NCBI GenBank assembly: GCA_029237695.1
Contig: CM055273.1
Coordinates: 55,417,968-55,481,967 of the forward strand
Source: Conchocele bisecta
Lineage: Eukaryota; Mollusca; Bivalvia; Lucinida; Thyasiridae
Direction of reading: 5' to 3'
Length of the DNA stretch: 64,000 nt
The notes below the pieces were generated by a model, which made no database searches, was not told where the DNA came from, and worked only from the letters and a program-made list of their open reading frames with translations. A program made the translations under genes and the position numbers. Below, one piece after another: positions 10,152-21,206 of this stretch (positions within the stretch are counted from its first letter, which is position 1; each line of letters opens with the position of its first letter).

Positions 10152-11426
10152 ACAAAAACAAGGGTAGTGTGCACTTTGTGATACAAGTGTGAAATTTGGC
10201 ACAAATCAACTTTGATATATCCTATACCATAAAAGCCCAGGACACAAGCGATTTATCACCTTGAATCCAATATGGCCGCCAAAATTAAAGATGGCCGCCT
10301 AAATTATTAATATCCCTCTTTCTCATCTTCTAGAAGTGACAATGAGGCAGACTTTGTGTCTGTAGTATGGTTTTCAGGAATAAGGACACAGACTATATAT
10401 AGTAAATGTATTTTTAATGGCTTCTAATATTCAAAATGGCCATCAAAATCATATTATTCATATTGTTCAGCGACCTGTAGTGCCTATACATGTATGTGTT
10501 ATGATTTACTTTGGTTAAGTTCACTAACTATGTGCATTGGCAGATAATTGGCAGTTAGCTAGCTATCACAGTTCAAAATGGCCACCAAAATAATGACAGT
10601 TAAATATATATATACCTATGGTTGTGGTACAAGTAAATGGCACTATGTTTGAAATCAGTAAAATGGAAAACAAATTATTGTATTCAATCAAAAGATACAT
10701 TCTATATGAACACCATTATGGTATTATCACAATAGGGAACATACAGCTAACAAAATGTGATGTATTCCCCTAATGGGATAAGTAGCTTAGTTAGTTTAGA
10801 TTGCTTTATAATAGTTCCTGGCGCTAGATGCTCACATTATATATATAACTATACAAAATCATTGAATACCATAATTTAGTTTATACTTGAGTGGGGTCTG
10901 ATACCACAGCCATAGGTATATCTATTTAAGGCGAATGGTGTATCTAGTACAGATTGACATGCATGTATATATGCTGTCTATTTATGGTTTACAGCCAATG
11001 GAATGTGCATACTATTATGTGTGGTACAGTACATGTGAAATGTTGATAATATATGAGCAATGACATACACAACACAAATATGGGTCATTATTGTTCCAGG
11101 TCGTGTATACCAACATAAGTCAGCATATATGTGCAGTCTTGTCATGGTCTTCACTTCTTACAATCGAGTAGGCGAAACCCTGAACAGGCGATACGAAATC
11201 AATTTAGTTGCATGCCTATCTTGGTCTAAATAGGACAATAATATTTGCTTTTGTCAGGTCACTGCTCATAAAATATTAGTCGCTAAGCATTATGGTACCA
11301 CCTGGTTATATGTGTACTTATATACTATAACTGTATGTTGCATTACAGGGAAACTTGATGTCCATTATCATTATGGCGTAGTCACTCATGGCATTGGTGT
11401 TCTGCATGTAACCAGAATCTACCATC

Positions 11427-13560
11427 TTACTCGTGGCATCCGCCCTGACAAGTACACAGATTGGTACATGCCAATTCATTACGTTTGCATTTGCAGAGGC
11501 CTCTGCATGCCTTTTTGCATCCACATTTTATCAGCTCCTGGCACATCTTAGCTGATTCAGAACGAGATGTCCAGAATGGATGCCAGCCATCACCAATATC
11601 CTCCCATCCCCAATCTGCAGGCGTGGGAATGTCAGGGTCTTGGACAAGAGTTTGTCCCCAGACATAACCTCCTTGGTATATGGCCCGTTTGCAATGCTCT
11701 TGATGCTGCTTCTGTTGGCGGTATGTTGTCAATTGTTCTTGAACCTTGTGAGAACAATTGCTTCCTTGCACAGTTAACGTTACTCTGACCAGATGTTCTG
11801 CTGTACAAGAGCACCACGAATCGCTGAATGGTGTTGAAGCCATCAGCAGACATTTGCACAGGGTATTTGCAAGACTCATCAAAGTATCTGTCAACTGTGG
11901 AAGGACTTTCCATACAAACCAACATGATTTCTTCCCATGCCCAGCAAAGAAGGAGACTATATCACAGCCTGTGAGGCTGTGGAACATTGGCAATGCCTTT
12001 GCCTTCTGCGTACCAATATTTGATAATATGGTATGGGAACTAATGTACCTGAATGCTTTCCCAGTACCGAAAGCTACCCACAACTCTTCAAGATCTAGAC
12101 GACACAGGATTGACACAGCTAGCACAACAACGTCTGTGTCTGTTGTGCGGATAGTGCTTTTGGTGTGTCCCTGTTTCACACAATCAGCAATGTGAACCAT
12201 GATTCAAGAATCGGCCTCCTCATGGCTGCATGGTTATAGATGTGTGTCTAGTTCGGGATCAGAGCACATCACACTTGTGTCAGCTGTCGTTTCTAAGATA
12301 TTCTCGTGCTGCACCTCCTTGATTAAATACTCAGCAAGGAAGGAAAACAATTCAGCTTTGTTACTGTCCACCTGAAGGAAGGACTGCCAGTTCGAGGGAA
12401 TAGGTGCTGTAGCCAGAACATGTCTATGCTCACCTGTACCCCCCTTGTTCCGTGTGGATTTCTTAAGACTGTTTGCAATGTACCTATCCCAAACAATGTC
12501 CAGTCTCTGTACGTGTTTGATACGTCTCAGGATATATGGAGCGAATAAATCTGCTGCATATTCTTTGAATGTGTTTGGAACTCTGGTTCCATCCTTTTCT
12601 GGGGGGTGGGTAGCATATGTACAATGGCAGCACCATTAAGTACTTCTTCTTCAACTGTTGGTAACAGTGTTACATCTACCGCAACTCTGTCAGGGGTAGA
12701 CTAGTTGATTGTAGGACCATTACCAAGTCAGCCTTTGAGCCAGTACGCATCTCGCCAATGTATGTCAATGATTGGGGACATGCCTGGTTTTCATACTGAA
12801 AACAATCAGAAATATTACTATTACGTGACTGGCAGGCAATAAACAATCTGTTTGAGAGATGATATCTGGTTTTTGGTTTGGGTAAGTGTTTTCTTCGTAG
12901 GTGTTTTGAACAATGTAATCTTGTTCTTTGAAATGGTGTCTGTCATCGGTTTTGGACACATCAGTAATCTGCCAGTGACATACCCTTCATACTGTTTGTT
13001 GCCAATCTCCTCTACTGTTTGGACCTGTTGCACCACAGATTCATCCATCACTGATTCATCCATCACTACCTTTGTGTGAACGGCTATGAGCTCTGACCCA
13101 GGATAAAGAAATGGGTTATCAATTTCTTTCAGAACTTTCACCATCTCATTCACATTGCCTTTCAACTCGTCTTGGATGTATTTGGATTGTTCATGGTGCT
13201 TTGTGTCTCCTGTGCGGTTCGTGTTATCAAATTAATTGATAACTCGCGCGATTTCTGGTCCAGCGATCATCCATCTCAGGAGAGCACTTGGATTTTCTGT
13301 CAATCCAACAGCACCACCATCACCCTTTATAAGCAGATTCAGCTGCTCATGGTTGTGGTCCATTGCAATGGAAGAGAACTGATGGATGCTCTTCTGCAAT
13401 GTGAAGTGCCCTGACATGAACTCATGGTACACAGTGAAATGCCACAGATAATGGACGCACACCAGAACATCATAGCTAAATTTATACTGAACTCTGCAAG
13501 AGGGTTAAAATATACTGATATGAAGATATGTAAGTGCGCTTTTACGGCACGGAACATACG
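11427..13560 (-). pseudogene. Decayed transposon-borne gene: FEN/PIN-like nuclease signature plus CXC cysteine tail
   Basis: Reading the minus strand from about 13560, pieces of one protein recur in changing frames: FRAV; a LIKGDGGAVGLTENPSALLR block (13462-13232); an NPFLYPGSELIAVHTK block (13165-12821); GTRVPNTFKEYAADLFAPYI; NWQSFLQVD; PCSHEEAD. The longest open stretch, 12200-11427 (257 codons), has DTDVVVLAV at residues 21-29 and TGCDIVSFFAGHGKK near 77-91, then a C-terminal cluster rich in CxC pairs (about 225-255). The D-x-D-V and GCD...G-x-GK pattern resembles acidic and H3TH motifs of FEN/PIN nucleases; the tail resembles tesmin/TSO1-type CXC domains. In-frame stops are at 12204-12206 and 12234-12236, with frameshifts near 12600 and 12670. 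I recall similar proteins as repetitive families in cnidarians and molluscs. Enzymatic role is inferred. ATG 12200 is an internal Met, not the real start. Confidence 0.75.
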
Positions 13561-13941
13561 GCCTTATTATACAATAAATGTACCCCAGTTGAGAAGAGAC
13601 CTGATTCAGTTTACCTTTTACGACCTGCTTAGTCTCAGACTGGTCTGCGCATATATTGACGTCTGATCATGGCATACATGCCATACTGGCCTTCAATCTA
13701 TGTTTTCAATGACGAGGGATATAGGGCTTTGGGTTATTTACCAGCATTCTGGTGTAACATTCAGTCTGCTCTCCCATCTCCCGCCCCTACCTCCCACCCA
13801 CCCCCACCCGCTATCTCCCACCTCCTGCCCCGCTCTTCAGTTATAATTACAAGGTGATGTATCACTTTATTTTGATTTGGTAGTTTGGTGTCATCTCAGG
13901 GACCACTGCAAAAAGCATATGCAGTATTCACCATTTTAATG

Positions 13942-14142
13942 AATCAGTGGCGTAGCCATATGGGGTAAATTTGGTTATGTGTGTATTTGTACATTATATT
14001 TTTCTGTGGGAAGTACGTGCAATATATGTTGTAAATTTGTGAATTCAATATTGTTTTGGGGAAGAAACACAGGGAAGGAAGGCTACACACAATCCCCTCC
14101 CCAAACCCCCTCGGCAAGAATCTGGCTATGCCACCATTGTTT
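13942..14142. mobile_element. MITE-like inverted pair CAGTGGCGTAGCCA
   Basis: AATCAGTGGCGTAGCCATAT on the left faces CTGGCTATGCCACCATTG on the right. It lies within the right half of the 5-kb element. Similar GTGGCGTAGCC ends are widespread in invertebrate DNA transposons. Confidence 0.55.
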
Positions 14143-14305
14143 AATGTCATTTGCTGGCGAATGAATGTTCAATGTTCCAATATCTCTCAAATGACACCAG
14201 CACCTACGCACATACTATAACAAGGCCATGGGCACCAATTCATGCCGGTAGTGGGGTCTTGGACCTGCGTTTGATATTGATTTTGCTCATTCACATGGCA
14301 AGTAT

Positions 14306-14330
14306 TGTTGTTGTTGTTGTTGTTGTTATT
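14306..14330 (+). repeat. GTT microsatellite
   Basis: About seven consecutive GTT units. Confidence 0.8.
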
Positions 14331-15005
14331 GCTGCTGTTCCTAGACTAACATCCCACACTACCTTTCTGTGACACCAACATAGATTGAACATTCTGATAA
14401 CTTGAATCAACATAATTATATTGCACAATTATATATATATATTGATCTGTATCATCAGGGTCATATGATTTGAAGATGTGTTCATGTAATACATACGACG
14501 GCCATTTTTAACATTGGCGGCCATTTTGAACCACACGATATTTTTCAAAGGTGTCCTTTATTTTATACACAATCAAGTAACTCTTTTTTTAAAAATAATT
14601 GCCATCAAACGTGTGTCTCTATGGCATCTATAAACAAAGATGTGTTCATTTAATGCATACGGCGGCCATTTTTAATATTGGCGGCCATCTTGGACCGCAG
14701 GGCATATTTAATTTATGTCCTGGGCTTTTCTTATTGTATACATAATAAATGTAACTTGGTAAAAATAACAAATAGCCATCAACTATGTGTCTCTATGTCA
14801 TTTGTAAGCAGAGATGTGTTCATTTTTATGCGTACGGTGGCCATTTGTAATATTGGCGGCCATCTTGGACCAGAGGGCACATTTCACTTGTGTCCTGAGC
14901 TTTTTTTATTGCATACACAATAAAGTAACTCTGTGCAAAATTTCATGCTTGTATCACAAAGTGCACACCTCATGTGCTTAGCTCCTCTACTATGGGTACA
15001 TTTAA

Positions 15006-15211
15006 CCCTTACTACGCTGAATTAAATGTTGTCGTCTGCTGGAAATGTTTTATTTTCAATAGTTCTCGAGAAAAACTTGGTTTTGACAGCACATGAGTAT
15101 CGTCTCCAGTGGAGTCGATTCTCATGTGCTGTCAAAACCAGTTTTTTGTTAAGAATTTATGCAAAAATGAAAAACAGCAGACGGCAATTTCCGTCAACAG
15201 CGTAGGAAGGG
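15006..15211. mobile_element. TTAA-target MITE, type 1 (copy 3), with empty site visible
   Basis: TTAA at 15002-15005 and 15212-15215 flank CCCTTACTACGCTG and CAGCGTAGGAAGGG ends. The host unit reads ACATTTAATATGAAAC uninterrupted at 9439, showing that TTAA is single in the empty site and was duplicated on insertion. Confidence 0.9.
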
Positions 15212-15215
15212 TTAA

Positions 15216-15335
15216 TATATGAAAACTACGCAGCAATCGAGCAATGGCCGGATAAAATTAAATATGCGCTGTATACAATGTTCATGTGTTGTCGTTTGTA
15301 CACCGACTCATGATTAACCTTGTCCTAGTTGTTGT
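15216..15335 (+). repeat. Tandem repeat, ~130-bp units, distal unit
   Basis: TATGAAAACTACGCAGCAAT through TTCATGTGTTGTCGTTTGTA continues the array from 9190-9505. It is separated from it by nested transposons. Confidence 0.75.
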
Positions 15336-16060
15336 ACATGTAGTACCGCGTGGCTATATCGGTCGCTAACTGATATGCGAAACGTATGGCATGTGGATAC
15401 TGTACAAAGGCGTGATTGCACAGTATAAGCGCAGTATAACATGCTTCCCGGGAAATGTTTGAAATCTAAGAGACGTGAAACGCCATTTACTGCATTCTCA
15501 GCAAATTTGAGGATGAGAATGTGTGCTTTATAATATAAGTTACATGGGGCGGGGGGGCGCCCCCTGTGTATGGTAGAGGATTAATAAATATGCAAATGAA
15601 ATGAAATGAGACCGCTGCAATGCAGGGGTGGTCCGCCCCAGCCCCCCCCCCCACCCCCCCCCCCCCCCCTTTCAGGCTTCCAAATTTCTTTCTTGCAATT
15701 GAGACTCTATAAAATAAAACATGATAGCACTGTCAATTAAGGGTGATTTTATCAGATCAAGACACATATATTATAGCCAGCCCGTTCAGAAGATATTACC
15801 ACAATGTGCCTTATCACATGAGCATTATGTACTAAAAATTAGTCGTTCAAATTTCAACTCCCCCCGCTCCCCCCCGCCCCCCGCCCCCGCCCCCACGCCC
15901 CCATCCATCCCCTTACAAACATGCATGCCCCCTCTATGCTTCCGTATAAGACATACACGTGATACGTTTGTTTATAATTATAACTGCAAGTGCATGTTGA
16001 CATAGTTACACTTGTCCTCGAAAACATTTGTCATTTGTTTCCTGTCGGCAACGATATCTC
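15336..16060. other. No gene; poly-C and C-rich tracts
   Basis: Long C runs lie near 15641-15669 and 15858-15905. No domain-bearing frame. The G/C runs could be assembly-sensitive. Confidence 0.5.
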
Positions 16061-16253
16061 GGTTAATCATACAAGTATTATGTAATCGAGACGACAGCTG
16101 TGCGCATTTCTTATGTCCCCGTTCTAGGCATATGTATACATGTACTATTTTGACTGTATGTCTGCGTGTGTGCGTGTGTGCGTGTGTGTGTGTATGTGTG
16201 CGTGTGTGCGTGTGCGTGTGTGTGTGTGTGTGTATGCATGTGTGGTGCGATTC
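16061..16253 (+). repeat. Local duplication, copy 1, with GT microsatellite
   Basis: AATCATACAAGTATTATGTA continuing to ATCGAGACGA is repeated at 16444, and a GTGGTGCGATTCAGAAG word is repeated near 16624. A GT/GC-rich microsatellite (about 16160-16242) has expanded between them in this copy. Confidence 0.65.
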
Positions 16254-16256
16254 AGA

Positions 16257-16441
16257 AGAAATTATGATAGTCTGTAAATTTCACATCAGCAATATTATCT
16301 TGTAAACAATTATTGGATTTACATTTATTGAGCATAGGCTGCATATGCAGCCTATGCTCAATAAATGTAAATCCATCAATTGAAACTTCCAGACGATCCT
16401 AAATTTGCACTTACGAACAGTTTAGTCGTACGAAGTTTAGT
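16257..16441. mobile_element. GGCCGTTTCACTAAAC palindrome family (copy 1), left end missing
   Basis: Begins inside the left arm at ATTATGATAGTCTGTAAATT and ends with ACAGTTTAGTCGTACGAAGT. The centre is AGGCTGCATATGCAGCCT. It adjoins duplication copy 1. Confidence 0.8.
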
Positions 16442-16642
16442 AAATCATACAAGTATTATGTAATCGAGACGATTCGACATTCTGGGTTTCTATCTTCGCC
16501 TCAGTGCAGTGTTGGCAGCTGTAGAAAGTCTTCCCGTGCATTCTTCCACATTTCAGTGTTGTTACTATTTTCCCGATCCTTGCTGGTCGTTGAGCACGGC
16601 TGTCATTTCGACATTTCTTGTGTGTGGTCCGATTCAGAAGTT
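16442..16642 (+). repeat. Local duplication, copy 2
   Basis: Second copy of the flanking words described for 16061-16253, with different sequence between them. Confidence 0.6.
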
Positions 16643-16740
16643 TCTCCAATCTGCAATTGCGGTGTGCCGACAGGCCACCTTTTCTGGTTGTCGCGCCAAC
16701 TGGCGGACAGCGCGATATAGTCGGAACTTTGCCGTATGTA

Positions 16741-17837
16741 CGAGGGGTCTTCATAAAATATCAGGACAAGTTCTGTAAAACCAATGTTTGTTAGGTTAAC
16801 TGTTGAAAATTCACATACATGATGATTGATAAATGCTGCAACTGATCATAAATATATCATGGACACTTCTATCGTTACCCACGCAACGTCATCACGCGAG
16901 ATGCGGCACAATGTCAAAATGACGTTATGTAAATGCTATGCTCCTCATTGTTGTGCATGCCCATGATTTTATTTCATGCTCGCACAAGGAGTTATTATTT
17001 TTCAAACTAAACACAACGGTACTGAATGCACTCCCGACAACAGAAAAGTCAATAAATGTACTTTTGTTGAAACATAGCACCTGACATACCGGCAGTAACA
17101 TTCTTGACTGCTGACGTCGCCGAAGTGGGTTCCCTGGTGAAGACATATTGGTACGATATATTGAACGTTTGACTCGATATAAAGACATACTGGTATAATA
17201 TATTGAACGTTTGACGCAATATTAAGACATAATGATATAATATATTTGCATTTTGACACGATATATACACATAATGAGCTCATATATTGACGTTAGTATT
17301 GCATAAAATACTTTATTGTCATATAAGACAGCCATGGCGTTCCATAACTGTCTATCCGACTATATATCTAGTAAATTGTCACCCATATTGTTCGCTTTCA
17401 CCATATACATCTCTCATCATCAACAACTCGTCTTGATTTATGCGTTTAGATGAACAATTTAATAGCAAATATTGGTTCTTCCAGTATGTTGTCATCGACA
17501 GAGCAGACAGTTGTTAAATTACGTCACATTTTTCACGTTAAATAATGTCGCTATTATTTCTTAAAATGTATATGACCCAACAACAAACACACGGAAACGC
17601 CAGCACTTCTCATTCAGCCTTCTTTCAAAAATATGCATACACAATTACGTTACTTGAGTCGCAATCCAAAGCATGACGTTACCATAGCAACTGCAAAACG
17701 AACCATAAACATTATGTTCATACTTTGTCTTGGGGAAATGGAAAACAATTGGCCAGGCTACAATATATCCAAGTTTGGTTGAAATGCGATAGAAGATGAC
17801 GATTGGACTTATCCGGGTATTTTATGAACACCCCTCG
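16741..17837. mobile_element. Mariner-like element of 1.1 kb without transposase
   Basis: The left end CGAGGGGTCTTCATAAAATA and the inverted right end CGAGGGGTGTTCATAAAATA match closely, with TA at 16739-16740 and 17838-17839. CGAGGGG...TTCA ends are typical of mariner. No D,D(D) transposase frame survives. A ~43-bp tandem repeat lies inside at 17130-17290. Confidence 0.85.
17130..17290 (+). repeat. Tandem repeat of ~43 bp inside the mariner-like element
   Basis: AAGACATACTGGTATAATAT-like units start near 17137, 17181, 17224 and 17266, about 3.5 diverging copies. Confidence 0.7.
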
Positions 17838-18196
17838 TACGTATGTGCGGTTAAAGTGTTTGGTTACAGTTTGCGGTATACGATCAAAGCCTCGGCGGAC
17901 GCGACATATGGGCCGCGGCCATCTAGTTTTGGTATTGTGATCCATTTGCATCGAGGTTCGCCGATGTTGGTGCTAGGAGGCGTTTTTGTCGTGCACTATA
18001 CCAGTATTGACACAGTCCGTGATGGAACGGAACAAGTGCATAAGAAACACACATTCGCAGTGTATACGTGTGTCCGGGAGTCGTGTTCGGCGATTAGCAT
18101 GGATCTCTTAACTTTGTCCTGTAATTTCAGGACAAGTTTTGCCGTATCAATTCGCATGGTCAGGATTAATAAGCCTTCACACCATATGTAACCTGG

Positions 18197-18436
18197 GGGC
18201 CGTTTCACTAAACTTCGTACGACTAAAATGTTCGTAAGTGCTAATTATGATAGTCGGTAAATTTCACATTAGCAATATTGTCTTGTAAACAATTATTGGA
18301 TTTACATTTATTAAGCATAGGCTGCATATGCAGCCTATACTCGATACATGTAAATCCATCAATTGAAATTTCTAGACGATCCTAAATTTGCACTTACGAA
18401 CATTGTAGTCGTACGAAGTTTAGTGAAACTGGCCCC
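18197..18436. mobile_element. GGCCGTTTCACTAAAC palindrome family (copy 2)
   Basis: Ends GGGGGCCGTTTCACTAAACT and AGTTTAGTGAAACTGGCCCC. Arms contain TTCGTACGACTAAAATGTTC and GTTCGTAAGTGC words. The centre is GGCTGCATATGCAGCC. Confidence 0.85.
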
Positions 18437-18571
18437 AGGTGTCCGGGTTTCTAGAATCGGTTGGCATACTAATAGAGTGTAGCTAACACTGTCGAAACTA
18501 GCTACCTCTTTCCTAACCATTTGTGCAGATGTACTTAGCTGTTCCCGAATTTAGATCAATAATTACTGCTA

Positions 18572-18718
18572 GCTCTAAATAATAGAGCTATCATTAAATA
18601 TTTAGAGCTAGCTCCGGATGATTTAGATAGCTCTTCAAATGATTTGGAGCTAACTCTAAATATTTAATGCTAGCTCTAATTATTTAGAGCTAGCATTAAG
18701 TATTGGAGTTTATGTAGA
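18572..18718. repeat. AGCTCTAAAT foldback repeat, partial copy
   Basis: Repeated ATTTAGAGCTAGC and GCTAGCTCTAAATA words at roughly 21-22-bp spacing end in GAGTTTATGTAGAT. Full copies are at 38042 and 38263. This one is cut off by the two-module element at 18719. Confidence 0.65.
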
Positions 18719-19019
18719 TATAGAGAATAGTAGGTTAGTTCCGTGAATGGGAAAACATATCTGGCAATACTTAGGAAACGGGATGAGCGAGGCTCTGCCG
18801 AGCACATCCCGTTTCCGTGCCAGATATTTTTCCCATTCACGGCACTAACCTACTATTCTATTTATCCCGTCAACACCTACTAATGGCTTAAAAATGCAGA
18901 AACATAACCCCAGTCACCGCACATATTCATACGCAGTGATTAGGTCGTATTGACAGGATATCAAAAATGTTTCACGGCACCGTGTACACGGCACATACGC
19001 ACTGTGTTGACGGGATAAT
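18719..19019 (-). mobile_element. Two-module element (copy 2)
   Basis: Hairpin module first, then the TATCCCGTCAACACC module. It is part of a tandem duplication, so it is paralogous to 19410-19712 by duplication and not by separate insertion. Confidence 0.8.
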
Positions 19020-19051
19020 TGGCGTTCCACAGACAGCAGAGAGCATACGAC

Positions 19052-19110
19052 TGTAGAACCCCCTATTGTTCACCCTCCCCTATTGTTACCCAGGTAACAA
19101 TAGTTCTACA
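19052..19110. mobile_element. 59-bp insertion with 6-bp target duplication
   Basis: TGTAGAACC starts it and GTTCTACA ends it. TACGAC lies on both sides (19046-19051, 19111-19116). The sister duplicate reads CATACGACATGCC with one TACGAC, so this is a clean insertion younger than the duplication. Confidence 0.85.
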
Positions 19111-19409
19111 TACGACATGCCCTGAGTGCACCGGCTATCAATGAAACAAGCAGCCACCGCATTCCACAGTTGCAGTATAGAGACAAAACACGATCCGACA
19201 AAACATGGCTAATTTCACTGTAGACCAGTGTATAACCTGCACAGCATATACATGAAGTTACACTGCTGTGTTCCGTTCACCGAGCGACTAGCGAACAGTG
19301 AAGACCCTGATCAGCAGTCTGGTCTGTTTCTTCACTGTCCGCGAAGACAAGCCCGGTTTTGTCCTATCGCGGTCGAAATCGCACTGTGTATGTGCAACAG
19401 CAACGCACA

Positions 19410-19712
19410 GACATAGAGAATAGTAGGTTTAAGTGCCGTGAAAGGAAAAACATATCTGGCAAGGCCTAGGAAACGGGATGAGCGAGGCTCTGCCGAGCAC
19501 ATCCCGTTTCCGTGCCGCGCCAGATATCCATTCACGGCACTAACCTACTATTCTATTTATTCCCTAAACACCTGCAAATGGCTTTAAAATGCCAACACAT
19601 AACCCCAGTCACCGCACATATTCATACGCAGTGATTAGGTAGTATTGACAGGATATCTAAAATGTTTCACGGCATCGTGTTTCACGGCACATACGTACTC
19701 TGTTGACGGGAT
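19410..19712 (-). mobile_element. Two-module element (copy 3)
   Basis: Same structure as copy 2 and part of the second tandem duplicate. One hairpin arm is shortened near 19526. Confidence 0.8.
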
Positions 19713-20215
19713 AGTTGGCGTTCCATAGACATGATAGACAGCAAAGAGCATACGACATGCCCTGAGTGCACCGGCTATCAATGAAACAAGCAGCCACCGC
19801 ATTCCACAGTTGCAGTATAGAGACAAAACACGATCCGACAAAACATGGCTAATTTCACTCTAGACCAGTGTATATCTTGCACATCATATACATGAAGTTA
19901 CACTGCTGTGTTCCACGAGAGCGACTAGCGAACAGTGAAGACCCTGATCAGCAGTCTAGTCGGTTTCTTCACTGGCCGCGAAGACAAGTCCGGTTTTATC
20001 AGATCTCGGTCGAAATCTCACTGTATGTGCAGCAGCAACGCACGATAAAGGGACGTTTGAGACCGATGTAGGTCCAGATCAGTTACTGTTTCGTACATTA
20101 TTACCTGGTGATTAACTTTGTGGCCATACCAAATTTGGTTTTATCGAATTTTCGATCAGTGTAGCCCCATATCAGCCATATATATATATATGACTACAAT
20201 GAGCATATGCATTAA

Positions 20216-20452
20216 CCCTTTGAACCCGAAAGCCCGCTATAGCGGTTTATGCAAACAGTGCAGATCCAGATGAACGGCTCGTAGCGAGCCGTCTCAACAG
20301 GATCTGAACTTTTTGCAAGTAATTTTCATATTTCTGAGAACAAAAACACCCCCTTTCATAAATGGAAGAATCAGAAAATCATTTTGTGACCATTGGATTG
20401 ATCGGAACATTAGCATATCACAGTCCATTCCAGTTCCTTAGGGTTGAAAGGG
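20216..20452. mobile_element. TTAA-target MITE, type 3 (copy 1)
   Basis: TTAA flanks (20212-20215, 20453-20456) with ends CCCTTTGAACCC and GGTTGAAAGGG. The inner hairpin is CGGCTCGTAGCGAGCCG. Same insertion rule as type 1 but a different body. Confidence 0.8.
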
Positions 20453-20633
20453 TTAACAATCACACCACCCAACCCACGTACAGTACTCTACTTATCTTAG
20501 TAACAATTGAATGGGGTCAATGGAAGAACGGGGCTAAATCCATTATGGAAAGATATGTCATGGCGGGTAACTACATAATAGCCCATTTCGCCATCTTGAA
20601 ACTCGGTAGCATTCTGCACCTCGTGGGAGACAT

Positions 20634-20847
20634 ATGTGGCTGTGACTGGAGAAATGGAGATTATGGTTTTGCGACCAGTGTGGATCCAGATAAGGATCTG
20701 CACTATTCGCCATTATATCAATGAAACATGCATCAAACAAACAAGCAATATAGATAGCTAGCAGGATACACGAGTGTGCTATTTAATCAGGAGCTACATT
20801 GGTCACAAATCCCATTAGCCCCATTTTCTCCAGTCACAGCCACATAT
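20634..20847. mobile_element. TA-target MITE, TGTGGCTGTGACTGG family (copy 2)
   Basis: TATGTGGCTGTGACTGGAGA on the left and CTCCAGTCACAGCCACATA on the right. TA bounds both ends. The body contains TGGATCCAGATAAGGATCTG. Confidence 0.85.
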
Positions 20848-21092
20848 CAGCAGTGAAAACCTGGCGTTATCAGATAGACGATTGAAAAGGTATTTCGGGT
20901 AATGCTGCTATGCAGCAAAAAGCGATGAAATACCTGTTCGTGACGTAGTTTATTGTATATGCGCTCATCCGTCCATGAAGTCTATGAATGAGAATACATT
21001 CACTACGTCTATGGTAAAACAAAACGGGATAGTATTCGTCGCCATTAATTATCTCCTGATATGTGGGCACAACTGGATACACAGAGAATACC

Positions 21093-21202
21093 AGGGCCCG
21101 GTTGCTCAAAGCGACTGTTAGCTTAACAGACTGTTAAATCCTTAGCATTGCTAAGGATTTAACAGTCTGTTAAGCTAACAGAGGTTTTGAGCAACCGGGC
21201 CC
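21093..21202. mobile_element. GGGCCCGGTTGCTCAAA palindrome
   Basis: A 110-bp palindrome with ends AGGGCCCGGTTGCTCAAA and TTTGAGCAACCGGGCCC; arms meet at ATCCTTAGCATTGCTAAGGAT. An end fragment (GCCCGGTTGTTCAAAA) is also present at 30355. Confidence 0.8.
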
Positions 21203-21206
21203 AGGC

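Larger units (their letters stand above)
9906..14993 (-). mobile_element. Large TIR element (~5 kb) carrying a decayed nuclease-like gene
   Basis: The left end GTAGTAGAGGATCTAAGC and, inverted, the right end ATAGTAGAGGAGCTAAGC match. Further in, both carry GTGCACTTTGTGATACAAG. The arms also contain repeated GGCCGCC / GGCGGCC words: on the right, three ~165-bp tandem repeats start near 14476, 14639 and 14812 with GATGTGTTCAT. The minus-strand gene remnant lies in the middle. The left end is split by a hAT-type MITE at 9936. It inserted into the ~130-bp tandem array. I cannot place its superfamily. Confidence 0.7.
18719..20056 (+). repeat. Tandem segmental duplication, unit about 690 bp, two copies
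   Basis: Copy 1 (18719-19411) and copy 2 (19412-20056) match over the two-module element and the following unique sequence, for example GTGCACCGGCTATCAATGAA at 19126 and 19767. Copy 1 has an extra 65 bp at 19052-19116. Confidence 0.9.

Noticed and set aside
16012..16305. ORF with a Cys/Val-rich stretch
   Set aside because: It is the translation of a GT/GC microsatellite.
16437..18191. Real gene split by the mariner-like element (ORFs 16754-16437 minus and 17796-18191 plus)
   Set aside because: The two frames are on opposite strands and have no recognisable domains; most of the plus-strand frame starts within the element's end.
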